DNA of 33,078 nucleotides, from NCBI GenBank assembly GCA_020845495.1, contig JADLFM010000067.1:1-33078 (forward strand), written 5' to 3'. This stretch comes from Chloroflexota bacterium. Its GTDB lineage: Bacteria; Chloroflexota; UBA6077; JACCZL01. The notes beneath the pieces are model-generated. The model was not told where the DNA came from, made no database searches, and saw only the letters and a list, made by a program, of their open reading frames with translations. Of this stretch, positions 7,748 through 16,731 are shown in pieces (within the stretch, counting starts at the first letter, position 1; every line of letters begins with the position of its first letter). The translations under genes and the position numbers were made by a program.

Positions 7748-8742
7748 GTGCAGACACCCCCTACACAAGCAACGCGGCCTTGCCGACGCCTCCGCCGGGT
7801 TGGGAGGCTCAGAGCGGCCGCCTGGTGCGGCTCGACGACCCGAGCGGTGACGCCGCCGCCTGGGTCGTCCCAGATCTTGGCGCGAACGTCATCGGGTACG
7901 CGGTTCGCACGTCGTCGGGCTGGCGCGAGGTGCTACATTCGGATGGGCCGGCGGCGCTGGCCGAGCGCCCCTCGCGCTTCGGCCTGCCGATCCTGTTTCC
8001 GTTCCCCGGCCACATGAGGGGCGGGCAGTACGTCTGGCGTGGGGCAACCTACACCATGCCAATGCTCGACCCATCAGCGCCGAGCTACACCCACGGGTTC
8101 GCCCACCAGCGGTCGTGGAAGGTCACGCGGCAGACGCCGAACGGCCTGACCGCCGTCCTCGACTCGCGCACCGACCTGGTACCGGCCGAGCGGGAGGGCT
8201 ACCCCTTCGACGTTCGTCTGACGCTGGACGTGGCGCTCGAACGGACCGCCTTGAAGCTCACGCTCGTCGCCGAGAACGTCGGGCGCCTCGAGGCGCCGGT
8301 CGGGATCGGGCTGCACCCGTATTTCGATCCGGCCTTCTTCCGGGTCGAGCGGTCGGCCCTGGAGGTTCACCTGCCCGGCCGGATGATGCGCGCGCTGACC
8401 CAGGGACCGCCCGTTCCTACCCGAGTGCTCAGGCCGGCTCCCAGCGGACCGGTCCCGATCGTTCCGCTCGGCCAGTCGATGGCGGAGGCGCGCACGGACC
8501 TGGGCGACCATCCGGCAGCCCGCATTCGCGGCGGTGTGGACAACCACGTCGTCCTGCTGGAGATGGACGAAGGCTGGCAGGACATCCTGTTGTTCGCGCC
8601 CGCCGACGGTCCGTCGATCTCGCTGGAGCCGCATACCGGAGCACCTGGCGCGGCCTCACTGCTGGAAGGCGATCCTGACGGGCTGAAAGGGCTGATGCCC
8701 GGCTCGGTGCAGCGCACCCGCACGACGATCCGCGTCGGCTGA
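7744..8742 (+). CDS. Aldose 1-epimerase (GalM-like) family protein
   Basis: 332 residues, beta-sandwich mutarotase family. The catalytic set is visible: H117 in SYTHGFAH, H191 (general acid) in GIGLHPYFD, and the general-base Glu E295 in SISLEPHTG. Reaction in the family: interconversion of alpha and beta anomers of free or phosphorylated aldoses; substrate unknown. The start overlaps the lyase stop by 4 bases. The first 20 residues are a Pro/Thr-rich lead without signal-peptide character, so it is cytoplasmic. Ends 33 bases before the convergent ABC exporter stop. Probably supplies the correct sugar anomer for a pathway that includes the upstream lyase (inference). Confidence 0.85.
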   Translation: MSADTPYTSNAALPTPPPGWEAQSGRLVRLDDPSGDAAAWVVPDLGANVIGYAVRTSSGWREVLHSDGPAALAERPSRFGLPILFPFPGHMRGGQYVWRGATYTMPMLDPSAPSYTHGFAHQRSWKVTRQTPNGLTAVLDSRTDLVPAEREGYPFDVRLTLDVALERTALKLTLVAENVGRLEAPVGIGLHPYFDPAFFRVERSALEVHLPGRMMRALTQGPPVPTRVLRPAPSGPVPIVPLGQSMAEARTDLGDHPAARIRGGVDNHVVLLEMDEGWQDILLFAPADGPSISLEPHTGAPGAASLLEGDPDGLKGLMPGSVQRTRTTIRVG

Positions 8743-8775
8743 CGCAGCCTTCTCGCCCCGGCCTGGTGTTCCCCC

Positions 8776-10854
8776 TCACCCCCCAGCCCCCTCTCCCGCA
8801 CGCGGGAGAGGGGGAGCAGGGGCCGGGCTGGTCGTGTGGGGATGGTGGGGCATAGGGTAGGGGAGCGAGTCGTCGACGGGGCCACGGGCGAGGCCGTTGG
8901 CTGGACCGTTGAGTGCGCCGTCAGCCGACCCAGCCGCCGGGTCGCCCGCCCATCCGTTGGCGTATCTGGTCGCAGACTCGTCCGGTGATCCATCCGGCTG
9001 CCCGAGCTCGGCGCTAGTGGCGCCGTTCCGGCCGGGCTTGAACTGCTCTTCGTACAGCCGCGCGTACAACCCGCCCCGCGCCAGCAGTTCCGGATGCGTG
9101 CCCCGCTCGACGAGGCGACCCCGCTCGAGCACCAGGATGACATCGGCGGCGAGGATCGTGCTCAGGCGATGCGCGATCACCAGGCTCGTCCTGCCCTCCA
9201 TCAACGGCGTCAGCGCGGCCTGAATCAGCGCCTCCGAGCGCGAGTCGAGCGAGGAGGTCGCTTCGTCGAGGAGGAGGATACGCGGGTCTTTCAGCAGCAC
9301 CCGCGCGATGGCCAGCCGCTGCTTCTCACCGCCGGAGAGCCGGTAGCCCCGCTCGCCGACCAGCGTGTCGTAGCCATCGCGTAGCCCCGCGATGAAGTCG
9401 TGGATGTGGGCTGCCCGGCAGGCTCGCTCGATCTCTGCGTCGGTCGCATCCGGACGGGCATAGCGCAGATTGTCGCGCACACTCGCGTGGAACAGGAACG
9501 ATTCCTGGGTCACGATCCCGATCTGCGACCGTAGCCAGTCCAGCCGCACATCGCGCACGTCGTGACCGTCGACCAGCACGCGCCCGTCGAGCGGATCGTA
9601 GAAGCGCGGCACGAGGTAGGTGACGGTCGTCTTGCCGGCCCCGCTCGGGCCGACCAGCGCCACCAGTTGCCCTGGCTTCGCTACGAAGCTGACGTCCGTG
9701 AGGGCCAGCCGGCCAGGGACGTAGCCGAACGACACGTGGTCGAAGGCGATGTCTCCCTGGGCCGGCGGCGGCACGAGCGCGTTCGGCGCCTCCATGATCT
9801 CTGGTACCAGGTCGAGGTACTGGAACAGCCGCTCGAACAGGGCGAATGAGGACATCACGTCGACGTGGACGTTCGCAAGCTCACTCACCGGACCGTACAA
9901 CTGGCGGAGGTAGGCGACGAACGCCACCACTGTCCCGACGCTGATACTGCCCTGGATCACCAGCCAACCGCCGTACAGGTAGATCAGGGCGGGACCGATC
10001 GACTGAAACAGTCCGATGGCCATGAAGAACCAGCGTCCGACCATCCGCTGCCGAATCTCCAGGTCGCGTAGCTCGGCGCTCCGCTCCCGGAAGCGCCCGG
10101 CTTCGTAGGGCTCGCGGACGAACGCCTTCATCAGCACCGAGCCGCTGATCGACAACGTCTCCTGCATCAACGCCGCCAGGCTGCCCTGGCGTTCGGCCGT
10201 CTGCCGCCGCAGCTGCTGCCGGACTCGGCCGACTCGCCGCGTCGGCAGGACGAAGAACGGCAGGATGCCAAGCGCGAGAAACGCTAACTGCCAGTGCATC
10301 GAGATCAAGACCGCCGAGACGGTCACGACGATGGCAACGTTCGTCACGATGCTGACGAGCGTGTTCGTGACCACGGTCTCGATGCCGTTGACGTCGTTCG
10401 TCACCCGCGACATCAATTCGCCGGTCTTGCTTTCGGTGTAGAAGCGCAACGACTGCCGCTGGAGGTGGCGATACAACTCGTTGCGGAGGTCGAACATGAC
10501 CCCCTGGCCGATCCGCACGTTCAGCGAGAACTGGCCGACGCCCACCAGCCGCGCCAGCAATCCGGCGCCGATCGACCCGGCGACCGCGCCGACGAGCAGG
10601 GCGGCGTCACCGCGCGGCAGGGCCGTGTCGAGGATCTCGCGGATCATCAGCGGCGGGATCAGGTTCAGACCGGACGTGACGCCAATGCAGACGAGGATGA
10701 CCGCCCAGGCGCGCGCATACGGCCGAAAGTAGCCCAGCACGCGCGGCAGGATCCGCTGAATTGGCAGGGTGGGGCGTTGCGCCACCCCGTAGTTGATGCG
10801 CCCGATGCCCGGAGTCCCAGCCGCCGCCATCCGCGCGCCCATGCCTCTGCTCAT
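8776..10854 (-). CDS. ABC exporter, fused permease and ATPase (MsbA/MDR-like)
   Basis: 692 residues, a half-transporter expected to dimerise. N-terminal half: six membrane helices, beginning at VLGYFRPYARAWAVILVC. C-terminal half: nucleotide-binding domain with Walker A GPSGAGKTT, signature RLSGGEKQR, Walker B ILLLDEATSSLD and H-loop IAHRLSTI, all intact. Likely exports lipids, drugs or peptides; the substrate cannot be told. ATG at 10854 is used; a GTG three codons earlier is possible, and neither has a clear SD. The last 80 or so residues are a low-complexity Gly/Ala/Asp/Pro tail ending PLPRAGEGAGG, encoded by a hairpin repeat that looks intergenic. Divergent from the GGDEF-EAL gene. Confidence 0.92.
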   Translation of the reverse strand: MSRGMGARMAAAGTPGIGRINYGVAQRPTLPIQRILPRVLGYFRPYARAWAVILVCIGVTSGLNLIPPLMIREILDTALPRGDAALLVGAVAGSIGAGLLARLVGVGQFSLNVRIGQGVMFDLRNELYRHLQRQSLRFYTESKTGELMSRVTNDVNGIETVVTNTLVSIVTNVAIVVTVSAVLISMHWQLAFLALGILPFFVLPTRRVGRVRQQLRRQTAERQGSLAALMQETLSISGSVLMKAFVREPYEAGRFRERSAELRDLEIRQRMVGRWFFMAIGLFQSIGPALIYLYGGWLVIQGSISVGTVVAFVAYLRQLYGPVSELANVHVDVMSSFALFERLFQYLDLVPEIMEAPNALVPPPAQGDIAFDHVSFGYVPGRLALTDVSFVAKPGQLVALVGPSGAGKTTVTYLVPRFYDPLDGRVLVDGHDVRDVRLDWLRSQIGIVTQESFLFHASVRDNLRYARPDATDAEIERACRAAHIHDFIAGLRDGYDTLVGERGYRLSGGEKQRLAIARVLLKDPRILLLDEATSSLDSRSEALIQAALTPLMEGRTSLVIAHRLSTILAADVILVLERGRLVERGTHPELLARGGLYARLYEEQFKPGRNGATSAELGQPDGSPDESATRYANGWAGDPAAGSADGALNGPANGLARGPVDDSLPYPMPHHPHTTSPAPAPPLPRAGEGAGG
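8787..8814. repeat. Dispersed-type GC hairpin repeat, also a likely terminator
   Basis: Arms 8787-8798 (ccccctctcccg) and 8803-8814 (cgggagaggggg) form a 12-bp perfect stem with a 4-base loop. The sequence is of the kind found scattered between genes in many GC-rich genomes (general knowledge). It lies inside the 3' end of the exporter gene and 45 bases after the epimerase stop, so it can serve as terminator for the epimerase. Confidence 0.65.
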
Positions 10855-11096
10855 TGTTGTCACTATACCGACCCATCGGGATCATAGGCTGCGATTGGCG
10901 GCCAGTCGACTGCCCGTGAAGCATCGAGCGACAACGGCAGCGTGGCGTACGGGGCCGAGGCTCATGCCCTGTGTGGCCGGGGCACCGAAGGTGGAGCAGT
11001 GGTGTTTCAGTAACCGGACCTTAACGTTGTCACTCCCGTATCGCGACGGCCGTTGGCATCAGTGAAGGGCATGGCGACGGTGAGGCGCTCGCCTCC
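10855..11096. promoter_or_regulatory. Divergent control region, ABC exporter / GGDEF-EAL
   Basis: About 240 bases between divergent genes. On the minus strand a tatgat hexamer near 10880-10885 could be the exporter -10, without a good -35. The notable element is the paired GTTA box at 11011-11025. No small ORF with an SD was found. Confidence 0.4.
11011..11025 (-). promoter_or_regulatory. Paired GTTA box, 11-bp phase (site 1)
   Basis: On the minus strand GTTA occurs at 11025-11022 and 11014-11011, exactly 11 bp apart, as in direct-repeat sites bound by OmpR/PhoB-family dimers. The site shares acaacgttaa with site 2 at 14316-14331. An OmpR-type regulator is encoded at 18985-19713. Binding is inferred. 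Confidence 0.4.
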
Positions 11097-14000
11097 ATGC
11101 CCGCGCGTAGCTGCGGCGCGATTTGCGTTCAGGTCTGGGTTACTGATGCGCTCGGCGTGGTAGTGGTGGCAGGGACGGGGCGGGTCATGCAGATGCCAGG
11201 GCTCTCAATGCGCGTGCTGGGGCAACCTTGTGGGCTGGACGTCGGCCGGCGGCTGCACACGGCGGCGGTCTACCTACGCCTGATCCGCCTCGAGATGAGC
11301 GCCGATGCGGCCCGGCTCGGGCGGGGCACCAGGGGCTTCCTCGGCGACGCCGTCCGGGATTGGGGCGCCGGCCTGATCGTCCTGCTGACGGTCTTCCTGG
11401 CCTGCTACCTCCTCTGGCACATCTATCGCTGGGGTGGTCCGGAGCACAAACTGCTCATCGGCGACCTCGCGCTCTTGCCGACGTTCCTCGTCGCGGCTGC
11501 CCTGGCCTGGCGTGCCTCGGCCCATCGGAGCCTCGACGCTCGGACCCGCCGGGCCTGGTTCATCATGGGCTCGGGGCTCCTGCTTTACAGCGCCGGCCAG
11601 GTGGTCTGGCTGAACGACGAAGCCATCCTCGGCGTCACCCACTTCCCATCGCTGGCGAATATCTTCCACGCGATGCTGTACCCGATCCTGCTCTGGGGCA
11701 TGCTCTCCTTCCCGATGGTGCTGCGGAGCCGGAGCGAGCAGGTCACCTTCTGGCTTGACGTGGCAACCGTCCTGCTCGGCGGCAGCATGGTGATGGGGTA
11801 CTTCATCATGAACCCCCAGGGCATTCTCCAGGCCGGCGGTGTCTCCCCTGACCCGGTGGGCGGCGCACTCCTGCTCAGCTACGCCATGGGCGATCTGGTG
11901 TTGTTCCTCGGCATCGTGACGCTCCTGCTGCGGCAGCCGCACCGGAGCAGCGCGGATGCCCTGCGGCTGCTGATCGCGGGGCTGATCCCATTCTTCGCGG
12001 CCGATCTCGCCTTCCTCTATCTGGTCCCGCAGGGTGCCTATCACGGCGGTGACTGGCCGGACATCCTGCTCGTGACGGCGTCCTATCTGATGGCACTCGG
12101 TGCCGCGGTCCAGTACTGGACCGCGACCCGTCCGGACCTGCGTGCGAACACGGCATCGCGGCCGGTTCGGCCCTTTAGCTGGATGCCGTACGCCGCCATC
12201 GCGATCGGCTACGGACTGTTGCTCGTAGTGGCCCGAGATTACCTGTTGGAGCCGCTCGGCGCGCTGATCGCCGACGCCGTCGGGCTGACCGCGCTGGTCG
12301 TCGCCCGCCAGATCACGGCCGTCCGCGAGAATGCCCGCCTGCTTGCCGCGCACGCCACCCGCCGCAGCGAAGCGCGGTTCAGCTCGCTCGTCCAGAATGC
12401 CTCGGACGTGGTGCTCGTGGTCGGCTCGGACACGATCGTCCGCTATCAGACGCCCTCGGTTGAGCGCGTCCTCGGCTATCCACTCGCCGACCTCGACGGT
12501 GCCAGTGTCGCGACCCTGATTCATCCGGACGATGCGCCGTACGCCCTCGCCTACCTCGGAAATCCCGGCACCGGCGCCGGCGAGTCTACGCCTGTCGAGT
12601 GGCGGTTGCGGCACCAGGATGGGCGCTGGCTGCATATGGAAGTGATCGGGACCAACCTGCTCTCCGATCCGAACGTGCGCGGTATCGTCCTGAACGGCCG
12701 CGACATCAGCGAGCGGAAGGCGCTCGAGACCCAGTTGACCTACCAGGCCTTCCACGACCCGCTGACGGGCCTGGCAAACCGCGCGCTCTTCAAGGATCGC
12801 GTCGATCACGCGCTCGCGCGTGGCAAGCGCCACGGGCGATCCCTGGCGGTGCTGTTCCTCGATCTCGACGACTTCAAGACGGTGAACGATAGCCTGGGCC
12901 ACGCCGCCGGCGACGAGTTGCTGGTCGCCGTCTCTGAGCGGCTCCGTGAATGCCTGCGGGCTGCCGACACGGCCGCGCGGCTCGGCGGCGATGAGTTCGC
13001 GATCCTTCTCGAAGATACGGCCGAGGATGACGCCCGCATACTTGCCGAGCGGATGCTCGCTGCGCTGACGGCCCCGTTCCTACTCCAGGGCAAGGAGCTA
13101 TTCGTCAGTGCCAGCATCGGGCTGGCCGTGAGCGCCCGCTCGACCGAGGGCGCCGTCGAGTTGCTTCGTAATGCCGACGCGGCGATGTATACGGCCAAGG
13201 GCAACGGCAAGGCCGGCGTGGAGGCGTTCGAGCCGGGTATGCATCAGGCTGTGCTCGAGCGGCTCGCACTCCGCGCCGACCTTCAGCGCGCGCTCGACCA
13301 TGGCGAACTGCTGCTCCACTATCAGCCGACCGTCGATCTGGCCAGCGGTTGCATCACCGGCTACGAGGCGCTGATTCGCTGGGAGCACCCCGAGCGGGGG
13401 ACGATCTCGCCGCTCGACTTCATTCCGCTCGCCGAAGAGACCGGATTGATCCTGTCCATCGGGCGGTGGGCCTTGCGCGAGGCGTGTCGCCAGGCTCGGC
13501 GCTGGCAGGCCCGCTACCCGAGCCTCATGCCGATCAAGATGGGTGTCAACCTTTCGGCGCGGCAGCTTCTGGATCCGGACTTGATTGACGACGTGGCGGA
13601 GGCGCTCGTAAACGCCGGCCTCGAACCGCGCTCGCTCGTGCTGGAGATCACCGAAAGCCTGCTGATGCAGGACACCGACGCTATCATCGACAGGTTGCAT
13701 GCGCTCAAGCGGCTCGGCGTGCGGCTGGCGATTGACGACTTCGGGACCGGCTACTCGTCATTGAGCTACCTGCGCCGCTTCCCGGTCGACATCCTCAAGA
13801 TCGACAAGACGTTCGTCGACGGGCTGGACGACGACGACTCCGGCGAGGGACTGGCGCTCGTGCGTGCCATCGTGGATCTCAGCCACGCACTCTCGCTGGA
13901 GACAGTCGCCGAGGGTATCGAGCGCGCCGGGCAGCTCGCGCAACTGTTCCGCCTCGGCTGCGTGCTCGGTCAGGGCTACTACTTCTCGCGGCCACTGCCG

Positions 14001-14111
14001 GGCGCGGCGGCGAGCAGGTTGCTCGCGCCTGGCTACCTGCCCGCCGCGGACCGGTTCACCAGCGACGCGGCCGGGTGTGGCACGATGGCCGGAGTCGAGA
14101 CGGCGGCCTGA
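11097..14111 (+). CDS. Membrane-bound PAS-GGDEF-EAL cyclic-di-GMP enzyme
   Basis: Up to 1004 residues. N-terminal membrane sensor of about nine or ten helices (about residues 90-410), not a named MASE domain I can recognise; then a PAS domain (about 425-540); a GGDEF domain with intact GGDEF near residue 630 and an RxxD inhibitory site (RAAD) five residues before it; and an EAL domain with EALIRW near 756, NLSARQL, ITES, DDFGTGYSS near 880 and AEGIE. Both diguanylate cyclase and phosphodiesterase motifs look catalytically complete, so it may switch between making and breaking c-di-GMP. The start is uncertain: ATGs at 11097, 11187, 11208 and 11295 are possible, the last leaving only about 20 residues before the first helix. 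Confidence 0.93.
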   Translation: MPARSCGAICVQVWVTDALGVVVVAGTGRVMQMPGLSMRVLGQPCGLDVGRRLHTAAVYLRLIRLEMSADAARLGRGTRGFLGDAVRDWGAGLIVLLTVFLACYLLWHIYRWGGPEHKLLIGDLALLPTFLVAAALAWRASAHRSLDARTRRAWFIMGSGLLLYSAGQVVWLNDEAILGVTHFPSLANIFHAMLYPILLWGMLSFPMVLRSRSEQVTFWLDVATVLLGGSMVMGYFIMNPQGILQAGGVSPDPVGGALLLSYAMGDLVLFLGIVTLLLRQPHRSSADALRLLIAGLIPFFAADLAFLYLVPQGAYHGGDWPDILLVTASYLMALGAAVQYWTATRPDLRANTASRPVRPFSWMPYAAIAIGYGLLLVVARDYLLEPLGALIADAVGLTALVVARQITAVRENARLLAAHATRRSEARFSSLVQNASDVVLVVGSDTIVRYQTPSVERVLGYPLADLDGASVATLIHPDDAPYALAYLGNPGTGAGESTPVEWRLRHQDGRWLHMEVIGTNLLSDPNVRGIVLNGRDISERKALETQLTYQAFHDPLTGLANRALFKDRVDHALARGKRHGRSLAVLFLDLDDFKTVNDSLGHAAGDELLVAVSERLRECLRAADTAARLGGDEFAILLEDTAEDDARILAERMLAALTAPFLLQGKELFVSASIGLAVSARSTEGAVELLRNADAAMYTAKGNGKAGVEAFEPGMHQAVLERLALRADLQRALDHGELLLHYQPTVDLASGCITGYEALIRWEHPERGTISPLDFIPLAEETGLILSIGRWALREACRQARRWQARYPSLMPIKMGVNLSARQLLDPDLIDDVAEALVNAGLEPRSLVLEITESLLMQDTDAIIDRLHALKRLGVRLAIDDFGTGYSSLSYLRRFPVDILKIDKTFVDGLDDDDSGEGLALVRAIVDLSHALSLETVAEGIERAGQLAQLFRLGCVLGQGYYFSRPLPGAAASRLLAPGYLPAADRFTSDAAGCGTMAGVETAA

Positions 14112-14233
14112 CTCGGCGCGCGACTTCCGAGCGTCTGGCCGCCGGGCACTTGTCGGGCGGAAAGGCCGCCGCTACACTGGCTCAGCCAGAGTACCGCCAC
14201 TTCCCGCTCACGAGGAGTAGGGTGTGCCGCACC

Positions 14234-14252
14234 CGCCGGGGAGAACCCGGCG
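14234..14252 (+). terminator. Hairpin after the GGDEF-EAL gene
   Basis: Perfect 7-bp stem cgccggg/cccggcg with loop gagaa, 120 bases after the stop codon. No U tract. It could end the GGDEF-EAL transcript; assigned by position and stability. Confidence 0.4.
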
Positions 14253-14315
14253 CCCTGCCGCTGTTGCATGCCCGTGATGCCGAGCCCGATATGCTGGGCA
14301 GGAACGCTTACGCCG

Positions 14316-14331
14316 CGTTAGCACAACGTTA
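14316..14331 (+). promoter_or_regulatory. Paired CGTTA box, 11-bp phase (site 2)
   Basis: CGTTA at 14316-14320 and 14327-14331, 11 bp apart, with a weaker cgctta at 14305-14310. Resembles direct-repeat operators of OmpR/PhoB-type regulators. Lies about 108 bases before the adaptor ATG, a suitable place to control the export operon that also encodes such a regulator further down. Confidence 0.45.
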
Positions 14332-14438
14332 ACAGTTCCCTGCCACACTTCACCCTGACCACGTGCGCGTGCAACGCCGCCTCGACCCCGCTGCTCCCTG
14401 CGCGGTCCCCGAGGCGGGCCAGGACAGGTGATCGACCG

Positions 14439-16718
14439 ATGCAGATGCCCGCGGCGCTCCCACGCCGCCTCAGCCGCTTGCCCGCCCCCAACCGTCTTGC
14501 CTGGCTGGTAGCCGTGGCGCTGCTCGCGGTCCTCGCCATCATTGGCTACCAGCGCTGGATGACGCCGGCCGCGCCAGCCGTCCAGGGACAACAGACGCCG
14601 GTCCGGCGTGGCACCATCGTACAGTCGGTGACGACGAGTGGGACGACCGTCTCGACTCGCCTCGCCAAGCTGAACTTCGCCTCGGGCGGCCGGATCAAAG
14701 AGGTGTTCGTTCACCTGGGCGACCGCGTGACAGCCGGGCAGCCAATTGCCTCACTCGAGACGACAGACCTCGATCTGAAGCTCGAGAATGCCCGCTCGGC
14801 CCAGCGACAGGCTGAGATCAAGGTCCTGCAAGTGAAGGAAGGCGCCACCGGCGACGAGATCGCGGCGGCACAGGCGGCGCTCGAGGCGGCGCAGACCAGA
14901 TATAACGAGGTTGCCAACGGCCCCACCACCGCCGACGTTCAGGACGCTCGCTCGAAGCTCGATCAGGCCAACGCGAGCTACGCGACCGCGAAGGCGAAAC
15001 TCGATCAACTCATCGCCGGGCCGAAGGCCGATGAGCTAGCCAGCGCCCAGAGCCAGGCGGACAAGGCCCGGATCGACGTGGAGACGGCTCAGGCCAAGCT
15101 CGCCGACCTGAAGGCCGGCCCGAAGGCCGATGAGCGGATGGCGGCGCAGACCCAGGTCGACTCGGCGCGCGAGAGCGTCAAGACGGCCCAGGCCAAGCTC
15201 GAACTGCTGATGAAGGGTGGCACGAATGCCGACACGGTGGCTGCCGAGTCGGCCGTGCGGACCGCTCAGGCCAACCTCGAGAGCGCTCTCAAGAAGCAGG
15301 AAGACCTCCAACGCGGCCCGGATCCGGCCGACGTACGGCAGGCGAAGGCCGACGTTGAGAGCGCGAAAGCCAGTGTCAAGAGCGCCGAGGCTAAGCTGAA
15401 GGCTAGCAAGGACGCCAAGGCGTCGAGCGCGCAACTGCGGGCCGATCAGGCGTCCATCGACGCGGCCGAATCGAAGCGCAAAGCGGCTGACGCCTCGCTG
15501 GCCCAGGTGCTCGCAGGCCCGAAACCCGGAGACGTGGCCGCCGCGCAAACGACGGTCGACACGGCCAGGGCCAACCTGGCCAGCGCACAGGCCAAACTCG
15601 TCCAGCTCAAAGTGCCGGACCCCAAGGACGTCGAGCAAGCGCGCTCGTCCGTCGAGAAGGAACAGGCCGGACTACGAGCTGCCGAGGCGAAACTGGCGGT
15701 GCTGCTCCAGGGGCCGACAAGCGCCGAGGTGGTAGCGGCTCAGGGCGCCGTCGACAGCGCGACGTCGACGCTCGAAGCGGCCCAGGCTAAGCTCGACCAG
15801 TTGACGGCTGGCCCGGATGGCAACGACGTCCGGGCGGCCCAGGCGAGCGTCGAGTCGGCGCGGGCTAGCGTTGCCAGCGCCCAGGCGGCACTCAACGACC
15901 TGATGGCCGGCGCCAAGCCGTCCGACGTGCAATCCGCCCAGTCGACACTTGCGAGTGCCCAGGCGGCCCTCAGTACCAAGACGAACGGCCCCAAGGAGAC
16001 CGACCTGCTGCTCGCACTCGAGCAAGTGAAGGTCGCCGAACTGAACGTCCGGCAGGCCGAGTTAGACGTCGAGGATGCCATCCTCCGGGCGCCATTCGAC
16101 GGCCTCATCGCGACCATCAACGCCAACCCCGGCGAGCAGGCCGGCTCCGGCGCGACGAACCAGAACTCCCAGAGTGCCCAGCAGAGTGCGCTCGTCACGG
16201 TCGTCGATCCGCGTCAGGTTCGAGTGGATGCGAACGTCGACGAGGTGGACGTGGCCAAGCTCACCATCGGCAAGTCCGCCGAGGTCACCTTTGAGGCCGT
16301 GCCAGGCCGTCGCTTCCGAGGCCAGGTGACGGCGGTCTCGCCGAGCGGCTCGAACTCGCAGGGTGTGGTGACCTATCCGGTCTCAGTCAACATCGATGCG
16401 CCAGACGATGTGACCCTGCCGAGTGGCCTGACCGCTAGCGTGACGGTGCTGGTGAACCGTCAGGCCGACGTGCTGGTCGTGCCGAGCCGGGCCGTACGTC
16501 GACAGGGCCGTGGTGACCCGACGGTCGAGGTCATCGCGAACGGCGTCACCGAGACCCGGACAGTCAAGCTCGGATTGGCCAACGACCAGCAGACCGAGAT
16601 TGCCGAGGGGCTGGCCGAGGGTGAGATAGTCATCATCCCGGGCACCACAACCGCGCCAGTGCGGACGAGTGGCGGCGGCTTCCCCGGCGGGGGTGGCGTC
16701 GCGGCCCCGAAGCGCTAG
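14439..16718 (+). CDS. HlyD/MacA-type membrane-fusion adaptor with expanded helical repeats
   Basis: 759 residues, about twice a usual MacA. A short basic N-terminus and one membrane anchor (about 20-37) lead to the first half of the lipoyl-like domain ([21 protein letters not shown] region, about 77-110). Residues about 115-545 are almost pure Ala/Gln/Lys/Asp helix built from roughly a dozen units of about 33 residues, each opening with a G-P-x-x-x-D-V turn and closing A-Q-A-K-L (turns near 161, 194, 227, 260, 293, 360, 393, 425, 458, 491, 517). Then the second lipoyl half ([12 protein letters not shown]) and beta-barrel and membrane-proximal domains follow to the end. SD aggtga 8 bases before the ATG. 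First gene of the operon with the MacB-like pair; 13 bases separate it from the ATPase. The protein links the permease to whatever lies outside. Confidence 0.9.
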   Translation: MQMPAALPRRLSRLPAPNRLAWLVAVALLAVLAIIGYQRWMTPAAPAVQGQQTPVRRGTIVQSVTTSGTTVSTRLAKLNFASGGRIKEVFVHLGDRVTAGQPIASLETTDLDLKLENARSAQRQAEIKVLQVKEGATGDEIAAAQAALEAAQTRYNEVANGPTTADVQDARSKLDQANASYATAKAKLDQLIAGPKADELASAQSQADKARIDVETAQAKLADLKAGPKADERMAAQTQVDSARESVKTAQAKLELLMKGGTNADTVAAESAVRTAQANLESALKKQEDLQRGPDPADVRQAKADVESAKASVKSAEAKLKASKDAKASSAQLRADQASIDAAESKRKAADASLAQVLAGPKPGDVAAAQTTVDTARANLASAQAKLVQLKVPDPKDVEQARSSVEKEQAGLRAAEAKLAVLLQGPTSAEVVAAQGAVDSATSTLEAAQAKLDQLTAGPDGNDVRAAQASVESARASVASAQAALNDLMAGAKPSDVQSAQSTLASAQAALSTKTNGPKETDLLLALEQVKVAELNVRQAELDVEDAILRAPFDGLIATINANPGEQAGSGATNQNSQSAQQSALVTVVDPRQVRVDANVDEVDVAKLTIGKSAEVTFEAVPGRRFRGQVTAVSPSGSNSQGVVTYPVSVNIDAPDDVTLPSGLTASVTVLVNRQADVLVVPSRAVRRQGRGDPTVEVIANGVTETRTVKLGLANDQQTEIAEGLAEGEIVIIPGTTTAPVRTSGGGFPGGGGVAAPKR

Positions 16719-16731
16719 TGGGGCGGCCAGC

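Larger units (their letters stand above)
14112..14438 (+). other. Intergenic region before the export operon
   Basis: 327 bases without a supported ORF. Holds two hairpins, gggtg/caccc (14220-14234) and cgccggg/cccggcg (14234-14252), the second a likely terminator of the upstream gene, and the GTTA boxes at 14316-14331 about 110 bases before the adaptor start. I looked for a c-di-GMP riboswitch because of the upstream gene and saw none. Confidence 0.5.

Noticed and set aside
11274..12902. 542-codon open frame antisense to the GGDEF-EAL gene
   Set aside because: No family features; composition is that of an antisense shadow and the opposite strand is certainly coding.
14112..14438. c-di-GMP or cobalamin riboswitch
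   Set aside because: No match to conserved cores; hairpins are better explained as terminator elements.
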